A program made the position numbers and the translations under genes. From an uncultured Opitutaceae bacterium (GTDB taxonomy: Bacteria; Verrucomicrobiota; Verrucomicrobiia; Opitutales; Opitutaceae): a stretch of DNA of 64,000 bases. The notes under the pieces are model-generated. The model was given only the letters and a program-made list of their open reading frames with translations. It had not been told where the DNA came from and did no database searches. Position 1 is the first letter of the stretch. Each line of letters opens with the position of its first letter. Below, one piece after another: positions 20,496 to 30,037 of the stretch. The DNA lies in NCBI GenBank assembly GCA_903891325.1, contig CAITEC010000042.1, forward strand, positions 31,988 through 95,987, given 5' to 3'.

Positions 20496-22658
20496 ATGCA
20501 TTCCCTCCATCGGCGAATCGCCCCCCTTGCCCTCGCCCTCATCGCCGCCGCTCCGGCCCTGGCCCAGTGGAATTATCCGCCGACCCGGACCGTCGACGCC
20601 AGCGACACCTATTTCGGCAAAACCTACGCCGACCCCTATCGCTGGCTGGAGAACCTCAAGGCCGACGACACCAAGGCCTGGTTCAAGGCCCAGGCGGCGC
20701 TGACCGACGGGCTGCTCGCGAAGATCCCCGCCCGGGAGGCCCTTGCCCGGGAGTGGATGGAGATGGACCGGCTCCAGCCGGCAAAGTACGGGGACATCAT
20801 GTACGAGAACGGCCGGGTCTTCTACAAGAAGACCCTCGGGGGCGAGAATGTCGGGAAACTCTACTGGCGCGAGGGTTGGAAGGGCGCGGAGCAGCTCCTC
20901 TTCGATCCCACGACCTACAAGGCCGGCGTCGTCACGACGATCGAGAACATCTCCCCTTCCGTGGACGGAAAACGCATCGTGCTGGGGCTGTCGGCCGGCG
21001 GCGCGGAGTTTTCCGAATTGCGGGTGATGGACGTGGACAGCCGCGCGCTCCTTCCCGAGAAAATCTATCCGTCGTACGGGCCGATGGGCTGGACCCTGGA
21101 CAGCACCGCGTTCTTCTACGACGCGGGCAAGGTGACCGACATCAAGAGCCTGGGGATCGAGCTGAACCGCAAGACAAGGCTCCACCGGCTGGGAACCGCG
21201 GTCGCGACCGACGCCGACTTCTTCAGCGACGAGACGAACCCCGAACTGGGGATCGAGCCCAAGGAGTTTCCCCAGGCCGGCGTGGATGAATCCTACCCCG
21301 ACTACCTTGTCGCCTCGGTGAGCACCGTGCAGAACGAGATGCGGATGTTCTACGCGCCGATCTCGGAGATGGGCGGGCCGAAGATCGCCTGGAATGTCCT
21401 CTGCCGCCCGTCGGACAACCTCGTCCGGGGCATCGAGTTCATGGGCGACTCCGTCTACGCGGTGACCCACACCGGGGCGCCCCGCTACAAGCTGGTCCGC
21501 ACGTCGGTCGCGCACCCGGACTGGGCGCACGCGGCGACGATCCTGCCCGAGGCGGCCGACTCGATCACCGCGCTCGCGAAGAGCCGGCACTTCCTTTTTG
21601 TCGTCTATTCCAACGGCGTTGTCGACCGGGTCGTCCGCTACGATCCGGCGACCGGGAAGTCCTCCGAGGTCGCGCTGCCCGGATCGGGATCGGTCGATGT
21701 CTCCTGCCCGGACTGGCGGACCGACAACTGCATCGTCTCGATCACCGCCTGGATCAAGCCCAAGACGCTATACGACTACGACGCGCTGACCGGGGAATTC
21801 CGAAAGAGCCTCTTCAACTCCGATGTCGCCTATCCCGGGTTTGAGAACCTGGTGACCGAGGAGGTCGAGGTGCCGGGCCACGACGGGGCGATGATTCCCC
21901 TTTCGATCATCTACAAGAAGGGAATTCCCCGGGACGGGAGCAATTCCTGCATCCTGGAGGGCTACGGGGCCTACGGGATCAGCTACACACCGGCCTTCAG
22001 CGTCCGCCGGTCCGTCGCGCTCCGCGGGGTCGTGGTCGCGTACGCGCACCCCCGCGGGGGAAGCGAGAAGGGCGAGGACTGGTACCGGGGCGGCTACAAG
22101 ACGACCAAGCCGAACACCTGGAAGGACTACATCTCCTGCGCGGAGTACCTGGTGGCGAAGGGCTACACGAGCCCGGCGAAGCTGGGCGGGGTGGGGACGA
22201 GCGCGGGGGGGATCCTGATCAGCCGCGCCATCACCGAGCGGCCGGATCTTTTTGGCGCGGCGATCTGCAATGTCGGCTGCGCTAACGCCATGAGGATGGA
22301 GTTCACGTCAAACGGGCCGGCCAACATCCCGGAATTCGGTACGGTCAGGGATCCGGTCGAGTGCCGCGCCCTCTATGAGATGGACGGGGTCCAGCACGTG
22401 AAAAAGGGCGTCAGCTACCCGGCCGTCATGTGCGTGGGCGGATGGAACGATCCCCGCGTCTCGGCCTGGGAGCCCGGGAAGTTCGCGGCCGCCCTGCAGG
22501 CGGCCAGCACCTCGGGGAAGCCCGTCCTGATGAAGGTCAACTACAACAACGGGCACTTCACCGAGGAGAAGATCGTCACCTTTGAGAACTTTGCCGGGCA
22601 GTTCGCCTTCCTGCTCTGGCAGACCGGGCACCCGGACTTCCAGCCCGCCGGCAAATGA
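20496..22658 (+). CDS. prolyl oligopeptidase family S9A
   Basis: 721 aa; signal peptide, GVGTSAGGILI, WNDPRV, NGHFTE; close paralogue of 14245-16410. Confidence 0.92.
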   Translation: MHSLHRRIAPLALALIAAAPALAQWNYPPTRTVDASDTYFGKTYADPYRWLENLKADDTKAWFKAQAALTDGLLAKIPAREALAREWMEMDRLQPAKYGDIMYENGRVFYKKTLGGENVGKLYWREGWKGAEQLLFDPTTYKAGVVTTIENISPSVDGKRIVLGLSAGGAEFSELRVMDVDSRALLPEKIYPSYGPMGWTLDSTAFFYDAGKVTDIKSLGIELNRKTRLHRLGTAVATDADFFSDETNPELGIEPKEFPQAGVDESYPDYLVASVSTVQNEMRMFYAPISEMGGPKIAWNVLCRPSDNLVRGIEFMGDSVYAVTHTGAPRYKLVRTSVAHPDWAHAATILPEAADSITALAKSRHFLFVVYSNGVVDRVVRYDPATGKSSEVALPGSGSVDVSCPDWRTDNCIVSITAWIKPKTLYDYDALTGEFRKSLFNSDVAYPGFENLVTEEVEVPGHDGAMIPLSIIYKKGIPRDGSNSCILEGYGAYGISYTPAFSVRRSVALRGVVVAYAHPRGGSEKGEDWYRGGYKTTKPNTWKDYISCAEYLVAKGYTSPAKLGGVGTSAGGILISRAITERPDLFGAAICNVGCANAMRMEFTSNGPANIPEFGTVRDPVECRALYEMDGVQHVKKGVSYPAVMCVGGWNDPRVSAWEPGKFAAALQAASTSGKPVLMKVNYNNGHFTEEKIVTFENFAGQFAFLLWQTGHPDFQPAGK

Positions 22659-22659
22659 C

Positions 22660-23514
22660 ATGGAAATCCGAAACGCGACGGATCCGGCCTGCGACTCGCC
22701 CAGCCTCCACTGGACGTCGACGGACGGCTGGTCCTCGGTTTCGGAGCGCCTGGTGGTCGAGGCCCCGCTTGCGATCGAGATCGCCTACGAGCGCCAGGGG
22801 CAGGAGGTGCGGAAGGTTCTGGCGGTCACGATGCGCACTCCCGGATCCGACGAGGAGCTGGCGATCGGCTTTCTCTTCTCAGAGGGGCTGATCGGGGGAC
22901 TTGAGGACGTTACCGGCGGCGCGGCAGCGGCGGAAAACTCCCGGGGCGAGGCGATTGCCACCTGGCGCGTCCGGCTGGCCCGCGCGCCCGGCGAGGAACT
23001 GCAGCGCGTCAGCCGCGGGCTCATCACCAGCTCCGCCTGCGGCCTGTGCGGGCGCTCGACGCTGGAGGGGCTGCCCCTGGGCGGCGCCGGGGCGGTCCCC
23101 CTGGGCGAGCCGCTCACCTGCGAGGCGATCCTCGCCCTTCCCGGGGAATTGCGCCGCCTCCAGAAGACCTTCGACGAGACGGGCGGCTGCCACGGTGCGG
23201 CGCTCTTTGACGCGAAGGGCCCCCTGCTCCTCGCCCGCGAGGACGTCGGCCGGCACAATGCGGTGGACAAGCTGATCGGCGCCGCGCTGCTGCGTGGAAT
23301 CCCGGCCGCCGGGAAGATCCTCGCCCTCAGCGGCCGGGCCAGCTTCGAGCTGGTCCAGAAGGCGGCCGCGGCCGGGATTGCGGCGGTCGTGGCCGTCGGC
23401 GCCCCCTCGTCGCTGGCGGTGACAATCGCCCATGAGACGGGCATCACGCTGATAGGCTTCACGCGCGGCAACCGGTTCAACGTGTACGCGCACGCCGCGC
23501 GGCTGAAGACCTGA
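22660..23514 (+). CDS. fdhD: formate dehydrogenase accessory sulfurtransferase FdhD
   Basis: TSSACGLCGR, FDETGGCHGAALF, AREDVGRHNAVDKLIG, GRASFELVQKAA motifs. Confidence 0.93.
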   Translation: MEIRNATDPACDSPSLHWTSTDGWSSVSERLVVEAPLAIEIAYERQGQEVRKVLAVTMRTPGSDEELAIGFLFSEGLIGGLEDVTGGAAAAENSRGEAIATWRVRLARAPGEELQRVSRGLITSSACGLCGRSTLEGLPLGGAGAVPLGEPLTCEAILALPGELRRLQKTFDETGGCHGAALFDAKGPLLLAREDVGRHNAVDKLIGAALLRGIPAAGKILALSGRASFELVQKAAAAGIAAVVAVGAPSSLAVTIAHETGITLIGFTRGNRFNVYAHAARLKT

Positions 23515-23524
23515 TTCAAGCGCC

Positions 23525-24001
23525 ATGATCGTCACGCGGCTCTTTCTCTGCCCCGAGCATGTCTATGTCGGGCACTTCGGCCGGCTCGCCGGGACCGAGC
23601 CCATGGAGCGGGTCGACCGCGTTCGTGCCGTCGCCGGCCGGGGGCTCGAGGGGGACCGCTATTTCGACAAGCCCTCGGGTCACAAGGGACAGGTGACCTT
23701 CTTCGCCGAGGAAACCTGGCGGGAGCTCCGCAGGAAATTCTCGCAGGACGGGCCGGGGCCGGAAGTCTTCCGCAGGAACATCCTCGTGCGGGGCGCGGAC
23801 CTGAACGCCCTGATCGGCGCGGAGTTCGAGGTGCAGGGAGTCCGCTTCAGCGGATCGGAATACTGCAAGCCCTGCTTCTGGATGGACCAGGCGTTTGCCC
23901 CGGGAACCCTGGACGCATTGACGGAGTGGAAGGCCGGCGGGCTGCGCGCGCGGATCCTGACGGACGGCTGGCTCGAGGCCCCGGCCGCAGACGAAGGTTG
24001 A
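23525..24001 (+). CDS. MOSC domain-containing protein
   Basis: GLEGDRYF, RNILVRGADLNAL, CKPCFWMD MOSC-type motifs; adjacent to fdhD. Confidence 0.8.
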   Translation: MIVTRLFLCPEHVYVGHFGRLAGTEPMERVDRVRAVAGRGLEGDRYFDKPSGHKGQVTFFAEETWRELRRKFSQDGPGPEVFRRNILVRGADLNALIGAEFEVQGVRFSGSEYCKPCFWMDQAFAPGTLDALTEWKAGGLRARILTDGWLEAPAADEG

Positions 24002-24004
24002 ACG

Positions 24005-25564
24005 ATGCAGGGCTTCGTGCTGGCCGGGGGCGACTCCCGGCGGATGGGTTCCGACAAGGCGGAGATCGTCCTCGACGGCGAGCCGCTGTGGCGGCGGCAG
24101 TGCCGCGTCCTGCGCGAGGCGGGCAGCTCGCCGGTGGTCCTGGTCCGCAGAACCGGCCAGCGCGCGCCGGCGGGAATCGAGGTGATTCGCGACCGTTTCG
24201 GCGACGCGGGCCCCCTCGCCGGGCTCCATGCCGCGCTGGCCGCGGCGACCGGCGCGCACATTGCGGTGCTCGCCGTGGACATGCCCGGGGTGGACGCCGG
24301 CTGGTTTCGCCGGCTGCTCGGGTGCTGCCGGCCCGGCGCCGGGGCGATGGCCCGGCATCCCGCGGCCGCGGAGCCGCTCGCGGCTGTCTATCCCCGTGAG
24401 GCGATCGTCCAGGTCGAGGCCCGGCTCGGTCGCGGGGAATTCTCGCTCCAGGGCCTGGCCGAGGCGCTGGCGGAGTCCGGGGCGATGGCGCTTGTGCCAC
24501 TGCCCCCGGCGGAGCTGTGGCGGGCCGTGAGCATCAACACCGCGGCCCAGGCCTCCGCCTGGCGCGGCGACCCGGCGGCCGCACTCCTGGGCGAATTGCG
24601 GGACGCGGGCCTCCTCGCCGATCCGGCGGCGCGGCTGACACCGCTCTCCGGCGGGGTCTCCAGCGACATCTACCTTGTCGACGACGGCCCGCGGCGCTTC
24701 GTCGTCAAGCGGGCCCTCGCCAAGCTGCGGGTCAGGGACGACTGGTTTGCCGACCTGGGCCGCAATCGGGTGGAGCGGGACTATCTGGCCTATGCCCTGA
24801 AGATCGTTCGCGGGGCGGTACCCCGCGTGATCCACGCCGACCCGGCGAAGGATTGGTTTGCGATGGAATACCTGGGGGGCGACCTCCTCAACTGGAAGAC
24901 CGAGCTGCTCGCGGGGCGGGCGGATCCGGCGGCCGCCCGGCTCGCGGGGGAGACGCTCGGCCGGCTGCACGCCGCCTCCTGGGGGGACCCGGCCGCGCAG
25001 GCGACCTTCGACACGCTCCCAAATTTCACGGACCTGAGGATTGAGCCCTACCTCCTCAGCACGGCTGACCGCGTGCCGGCCGTCGCGCAAATCCTCCGGG
25101 AGGAGGCGGCCCGGCTTGCGGCGACCCGGATCGCGCTCGTCCACGGCGACTACAGCCCGAAGAACCTCCTGGTCGGGCCGGGCCGCGTGGTTGTCCTCGA
25201 CGCGGAAACCGCCTGGTACGGCGACCCGGCCTTCGACACGGGCTTCCTGCTCAATCACCTCTTCCTGAAGGCGCTCCACCGCGCCCCGGAGGGCGACGCG
25301 CTGCTCGCGCTGGTCGGCGAGGCGTGGCGGGCCTATGCCGCGGCGCTCGGCCGCCATGCCGACGCGGGGATCGAGGCCCGCACCGTCCGCCTGGTCCTTT
25401 CGCTCATGATTGCGCGCGTCCATGGCAAGTCGCCGGTCGAGTACCTCACCGACCCGGGCAAGCGCCGCGGGCTTTCGGATTTTGCCTGTCGACACCTGGC
25501 GCGTCCCCCGGAAACTGTGGCCGGGCTCGCCGCCGCCTGGCGCGCCGCCTTTTCCCGGACATGA
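24005..25564 (+). CDS. fusion protein: MobA-like molybdenum cofactor guanylyltransferase + APH-type phosphotransferase
   Basis: N-terminus LAGGDSRRMGSDKAEI, GPLAGLHAAL, VDMPG, SINTAAQ (MobA); C-terminus LSGGVSSDIYLV, LVHGDYSPKNLLV, LDAETAWYGDPAFDTGF (APH/choline kinase fold). Confidence 0.85.
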   Translation: MQGFVLAGGDSRRMGSDKAEIVLDGEPLWRRQCRVLREAGSSPVVLVRRTGQRAPAGIEVIRDRFGDAGPLAGLHAALAAATGAHIAVLAVDMPGVDAGWFRRLLGCCRPGAGAMARHPAAAEPLAAVYPREAIVQVEARLGRGEFSLQGLAEALAESGAMALVPLPPAELWRAVSINTAAQASAWRGDPAAALLGELRDAGLLADPAARLTPLSGGVSSDIYLVDDGPRRFVVKRALAKLRVRDDWFADLGRNRVERDYLAYALKIVRGAVPRVIHADPAKDWFAMEYLGGDLLNWKTELLAGRADPAAARLAGETLGRLHAASWGDPAAQATFDTLPNFTDLRIEPYLLSTADRVPAVAQILREEAARLAATRIALVHGDYSPKNLLVGPGRVVVLDAETAWYGDPAFDTGFLLNHLFLKALHRAPEGDALLALVGEAWRAYAAALGRHADAGIEARTVRLVLSLMIARVHGKSPVEYLTDPGKRRGLSDFACRHLARPPETVAGLAAAWRAAFSRT

Positions 25565-26847
25565 GAATCAAATCCGTTTCGGCCCTCCAGATCTTCGACA
25601 GCCGCGGGAACCCGACGGTTGAGGCCGAGGTCGAGCTGGAGAACGGGATCCGCGGCTGCGGGCTCGTCCCCTCGGGCGCGTCCACGGGCCGGCACGAGGC
25701 GCTCGAGCTGCGCGACGGCAACCCGGCCGATTACCGGGGGAAGTCCGTCCACCGCGCGGTGGCGAACGTCACCGGGGAGATTGCCGGGGCGGTTCGCGGG
25801 CGCGACATCCTCGACCAGGCCGGCATCGACGGGACGCTGGTCGCCCTCGACGGGACGCCGGACAAGACGCGGCTCGGGGCAAACGCGATCCTCGCGGTCT
25901 CGATGGCGGTCGCGCGCGCGGCCGCGGCGGCCCGCGGGGTTCCCCTCTTTGAAAGCCTGGGAGGGGGCACGCTCCTGCCGCTCCCCGAGATCCAGGTGTT
26001 CGGCGGGGGAAAGCATGCGGCCGGGCGTGTGGACCTGCAGGACTTCATGGTGATCGCCCTCGGGGCGTCGAGCTACGATGCCGCGCTGGCGATGACCGCC
26101 GACGTGATCGCCGCCGCCGGCGCAACGCTGAAGGAGCGGGGTCTCCTCGCCGGGGTGGCCGACGAGGGAGGCTACTGGCCGGTCTTCGACCGCAACGAGG
26201 ACGGGATCGCCGCGCTGGTCGCCGCGATCGAGCGCGCCGGCTACGTCCCGGGCCGGGACGTCGGCATATCCCTCGACGTGGCCGCGACCGACCTGTTCCG
26301 CAACGGGCACTACGAGCTGGGGTTGGAGCACAAGCGCCTCACCCCGGACCAGTTCGCGGGGCTCATGATCGGGTGGGTTAGGAATTTTCCGATCGTCTCG
26401 ATCGAGGATCCCGCGGCCGAGGACGACTGGGAGGGCTGGGGGCGCATCCGGGAGGCGATCGGCAACCGCTGCCAGCTGGTGGGCGACGACCACTTCACGA
26501 CGAACCTCACGCGGATCGAGCGCGGGATCGCCGATCGCACGGCCAACGCGGTCCTGATCAAGCTCAACCAGGTTGGGACCGTGACCGAGACGCTGCAGGC
26601 GATCCGGCTCACCCAGTCCGCCGGCTGGCTTCCGGTTGTCTCGGCCCGCTCGGGAGAGACCGAGGATGCCTTCATTTCCCACCTCGCGGTGGCCACCGAC
26701 GCCGGCCAGCTCAAGGTCGGATCCTTCTCCCGCGGGGAGCGGATGGCGAAGTGGAACGAGGTCCTCCGGATCCAGGCGCGGCTCGGGTCCCGCGCCCGCT
26801 TCGCCGGCGCCGGGCTCTTCGCCGGGGCCGGCATCCGCTTCCGATGA
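25561..26847 (+). CDS. enolase-superfamily protein (divergent phosphopyruvate hydratase paralogue)
   Basis: FDSRGNPTVE, PSGASTGRHEALELRD, SIEDP, GDDHFTTN, SARSGETED, KVGSFSRGERMAKWNE; ATG overlaps previous stop (ATGA). Confidence 0.88.
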   Translation: MRIKSVSALQIFDSRGNPTVEAEVELENGIRGCGLVPSGASTGRHEALELRDGNPADYRGKSVHRAVANVTGEIAGAVRGRDILDQAGIDGTLVALDGTPDKTRLGANAILAVSMAVARAAAAARGVPLFESLGGGTLLPLPEIQVFGGGKHAAGRVDLQDFMVIALGASSYDAALAMTADVIAAAGATLKERGLLAGVADEGGYWPVFDRNEDGIAALVAAIERAGYVPGRDVGISLDVAATDLFRNGHYELGLEHKRLTPDQFAGLMIGWVRNFPIVSIEDPAAEDDWEGWGRIREAIGNRCQLVGDDHFTTNLTRIERGIADRTANAVLIKLNQVGTVTETLQAIRLTQSAGWLPVVSARSGETEDAFISHLAVATDAGQLKVGSFSRGERMAKWNEVLRIQARLGSRARFAGAGLFAGAGIRFR

Positions 26848-28067
26848 GGCCTCCGTCCGGACTGCCGCCGCGCGCATGGCTGGTTGTCGGGCTGCTCTGG
26901 TTTGTGGGCGGCTGCAATTACCTGGTCCGGATCATGATCACGACGATGCACGGGTCCGTCGTGGAGGCCTTCCCCATGTCGGAGGCGCACTTCGGCCTCC
27001 TGTCCTCGTCCTTTCTCTGGGTCTACGGGCTGCTCAGCCCCTTCGCCGGCTACCTCTCGGACCGGTTCAGCCGCAGCCGCGTCATCCTCGTGAGCATGAT
27101 CGGCTGGTCGACGGTCACCTGGCTGACCGCCTACGCCCGGAATTTTGAGGAGCTGATCGCCATGCGCGCGCTCCTGGGCGTCTTCGAGGCCTGCTACCTG
27201 CCCGCGGCCCTGGCGCTCATCACCGACTACCATCGCGGCCCGACCCGCGCCTTCGCCGTGGGGGTGCACATGACCGGGATCATGGTCGGCTCGGCGCTCG
27301 GCGGTCTCGGGGGCTGGCTGGCCGAGCACCGGAGCTGGCACTACGCCTTCAGCCTGGTCGGGGGCGCCGGGGTCGTTTATGGCGTCCTGCTCATCTTCGT
27401 CCTCCGCGATCACCCGCGTGAGGCGGCGGGCGGGGGGCACGAGCCGCCCGGACATCCCCGGTTTTTCCCCGCCATCAGGAGTCTCTTCGGGAACGGATCG
27501 TTCATCCTCGCCCTCGTGTACTGGGGGCTCCTGGGGATCGTCCCCTGGGCGATGTCCGGCTGGATGCCCGTCTATCTCAAGGAGCACTTCAACCTCGCGC
27601 AGGGCGTGGCGGGGTTTTCCTCCACGGGCTTTTCCTACTTCCCGGGGATCGCCGGGCTCCTGATCGGCGGGGCCTGGTCGGACCGCTGGAGCCGCTCGAA
27701 CCCGCGGGCCTGCCTCTACGTGCCGGCGATCGGGCTCGCGCTCTCGGCGCCGGGCATCCTGCTCGCCGCGCACACCGGGACCCTCGGGTTCGCACTGGCC
27801 GGGCTGGTCGTCTTCGGGGCCACCACCGCGTTCACGAGCAGCACGATGATGCCGATCCTCTGCCTGGTCTCCAGCCCGCGCTACCGGGCTACGGGCTACG
27901 GGGTCCTCAATGCCGTGGCAAACGTCGTCGCCGGGCTCACGAATTACGCCGGCGGCGCCCTGCGCGACGCCCACATCGACATCGTCCGGATCTTCGAGCT
28001 GGCCGCGGCCGCGGAGATCGTCTGCGCGGCGCTCGTGCTCTTCCTGAGGCCGCGGGCGGCTACTTGA
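26844..28067 (+). CDS. MFS transporter
   Basis: 408 codons; MFS A-motif-like GYLSDRFSRSR, multiple TM; ATG overlaps enolase stop (ATGA). Confidence 0.88.
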   Translation: MRPPSGLPPRAWLVVGLLWFVGGCNYLVRIMITTMHGSVVEAFPMSEAHFGLLSSSFLWVYGLLSPFAGYLSDRFSRSRVILVSMIGWSTVTWLTAYARNFEELIAMRALLGVFEACYLPAALALITDYHRGPTRAFAVGVHMTGIMVGSALGGLGGWLAEHRSWHYAFSLVGGAGVVYGVLLIFVLRDHPREAAGGGHEPPGHPRFFPAIRSLFGNGSFILALVYWGLLGIVPWAMSGWMPVYLKEHFNLAQGVAGFSSTGFSYFPGIAGLLIGGAWSDRWSRSNPRACLYVPAIGLALSAPGILLAAHTGTLGFALAGLVVFGATTAFTSSTMMPILCLVSSPRYRATGYGVLNAVANVVAGLTNYAGGALRDAHIDIVRIFELAAAAEIVCAALVLFLRPRAAT

Positions 28068-28443
28068 CCACGGCCACGCACTCGATCTCGTACTGGAGCG
28101 AGGCGGGGAGGCAGTGGGTGATCGTCGCGCGCGCGGGATAGGGCTCCGAGAAGTACTCCCGGTAGATCTCGTTGTAGCGCGCGACATTGGCCGGATCGCG
28201 CACGTAGTTGCGGGTCTGGACGACGTGGCGCATATCGCTGCCGCAGCCCTCCACGATTCGCTTCATGTTCTCGATCGAGCGGCGGACCTCCCCCTCGAAG
28301 GTGTCGGGCACGATGGCCCCGGAGGCGTCGACCGACGCCTGGCCGGAGACGAAGATCAGTTCGCCCACGCGGACGGCGGGCGAGAAGGGAAGGTGGGACA
28401 CGGGCATGCCCGGCATCCTGGGATGTTCGATGGTCGGTTTCAT
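28060..28443 (-). CDS. RidA family (reactive intermediate/imine deaminase)
   Basis: FSPAVRVGELIFVSGQ, IENMKRIVEG, VQTRNYVRD, PARATI-TH, EIECVAVV. Confidence 0.9.
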   Translation of the reverse strand: MKPTIEHPRMPGMPVSHLPFSPAVRVGELIFVSGQASVDASGAIVPDTFEGEVRRSIENMKRIVEGCGSDMRHVVQTRNYVRDPANVARYNEIYREYFSEPYPARATITHCLPASLQYEIECVAVVK

Positions 28444-28463
28444 GAGAGGTGGGAAAGTTTGGG

Positions 28464-28521
28464 GGTGGAGCGCGATCTCCGAGCGCGCTGGTCTGGTTGT
28501 AGCCGGCCTCGCTGAGGCCGG
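28464..28521. repeat. Composite Family A + Family B repeat island
   Basis: ggtggagcgcgatctccgagcgcgctg (28464-28490) followed by tgtagccggcctcgctgaggccgg (28498-28521). Confidence 0.85.
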
Positions 28522-28528
28522 TGCCGAT

Positions 28529-30037
28529 TCATGAGAAGTCGAAGGAGGGGTTTTCGATCGGGTCGAGGGGATGGATGGGCCGGCGGAGTCGCCGGTAGGG
28601 AAAGGAGGCCAGGTTGCTGGAGCAGGGGCCGGGAGTGTCGACGTAAAAGGAGGCCGCGGCAACCGGATCGTAGGCGGCCCGGTGCGCGACCGCCGCCTTG
28701 ACGCCGATGAAGGCAAAGTCGCGGGGCTCGATTCCCTGGCTGCGGAGCTGGCCCAGGTCGAAGGGCGGCGTCTTTCGGCTGGTGAGCAGGATCGTGACGC
28801 CGCCGTGCCGGACGACGGCGCAGGGGCCCATCCGGCATCGGGTCCCGCTCATCGAGGCGAGGTGGCTGCGGGGATTCTCGAGCATGAAGTCGCCGTCGCT
28901 CCGGGACACGAGAATGGCGTCCAGCTCCACGGGCCCCGGGTCGAGCGGCGACCCGCGGCCGCCGACCGCCAGGGGCGCTCGCCCGCCAACGGGGGTTGCG
29001 GAGAGCCGGGCGACGGAGACCGGGTCGTTGATGACGACCAGCGCCCGCTGCACCGAATGCGCGAGGAGGGCGCGAAGGACGCCGGTCCCGTCCCCGGGCG
29101 CCCCCCCGCCGATATTGTCCGAGGGCTCAACGAGCAGAGTCGGGCCCCCCGCCGCCGGCGCGAGCCGGCCGACCGCCGCGTCGGCGGACGGATAGGAGAC
29201 ATCGCCCGCCTCGCGCAGCGACCAGGCGAGCCGGGCCCCCTCCTCCAGCCGCAGCTGGACCGGCGAGGGCTCGCCGGTGAAGACCGCTCCGAGGCTCACG
29301 CCCGCGTCGGGCACGTCTGCGAAGGCGAATCCGGCGATCACGTTGAGGGCCCAGATGGCGGGAAAGTCCCGCTCCGTCTCCGCGGCAAAGCGGCCGAGCG
29401 CAAGCATCGGATCGCCCTGCGTCCCGGTCGCCGTCGGCGGCAGGAGGAGCGGCAGCCGGCAGAGCGCCATCCGCGGCGTTCGCCCCTCGCGGAGGCAGCG
29501 GCCGAGGAGCCGCGCTGCGCGCGCGGCGGCTTCCTTCGCGTCGGTGTGCGGGTTTTTCCGGTAGGCGACAAGCCCATTGGAGTGGGCGCACATGAGCGGT
29601 GTCACGCTCGCATGGAGATCCAGGACGCCGAAGACGGGCACTCCCGCCGCCCCGGGAAGCGAGCGGAAGCGGGCGAGAAGCTCCCCCTCCGGATCCACGA
29701 GCGAGTGCGTGACCATCGCGCCGTGGAGGACGGCGAAGAACGCGTCGATCCCCGCGGCGAGGGCGGGCCGGGCCCGCGACTCGAATTCCGACCAGAAGCG
29801 CTCGAAGGCGGAGTCCTCGACCATGCCGCTGGGCTGCGCACGGGCGTCGACGGTGGGGATCACCTCCCAGCCCGCCTCCCGCGCGACCCCGAGAAAGCCG
29901 TCGGTGGGCGACTGGTCGCCCTCCTTGGCGAGGACCTCCGCCCCCAGGGCGACCTCGAAGTCCCCCCAGGGCGTCGTTTCGGCGAGGAAGGTGTGGGTCT
30001 CGTGGTAGAGCCCGGCCAGGAGGATCCGCGGCTTCAT
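28529..30037 (-). CDS. M81 family metallopeptidase (MlrC-like)
   Basis: LAGLYHETHTFL, FAVLHGAMVTH, DLHASVTPLM, HTDAKEAA, DNIGGGAPGDGT motifs. Confidence 0.88.
   Translation of the reverse strand: MKPRILLAGLYHETHTFLAETTPWGDFEVALGAEVLAKEGDQSPTDGFLGVAREAGWEVIPTVDARAQPSGMVEDSAFERFWSEFESRARPALAAGIDAFFAVLHGAMVTHSLVDPEGELLARFRSLPGAAGVPVFGVLDLHASVTPLMCAHSNGLVAYRKNPHTDAKEAAARAARLLGRCLREGRTPRMALCRLPLLLPPTATGTQGDPMLALGRFAAETERDFPAIWALNVIAGFAFADVPDAGVSLGAVFTGEPSPVQLRLEEGARLAWSLREAGDVSYPSADAAVGRLAPAAGGPTLLVEPSDNIGGGAPGDGTGVLRALLAHSVQRALVVINDPVSVARLSATPVGGRAPLAVGGRGSPLDPGPVELDAILVSRSDGDFMLENPRSHLASMSGTRCRMGPCAVVRHGGVTILLTSRKTPPFDLGQLRSQGIEPRDFAFIGVKAAVAHRAAYDPVAAASFYVDTPGPCSSNLASFPYRRLRRPIHPLDPIENPSFDFS

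Noticed and set aside
26310-28187. 625-aa minus-strand ORF
   Set aside because: Antisense to enolase/MFS; charged low-complexity frame
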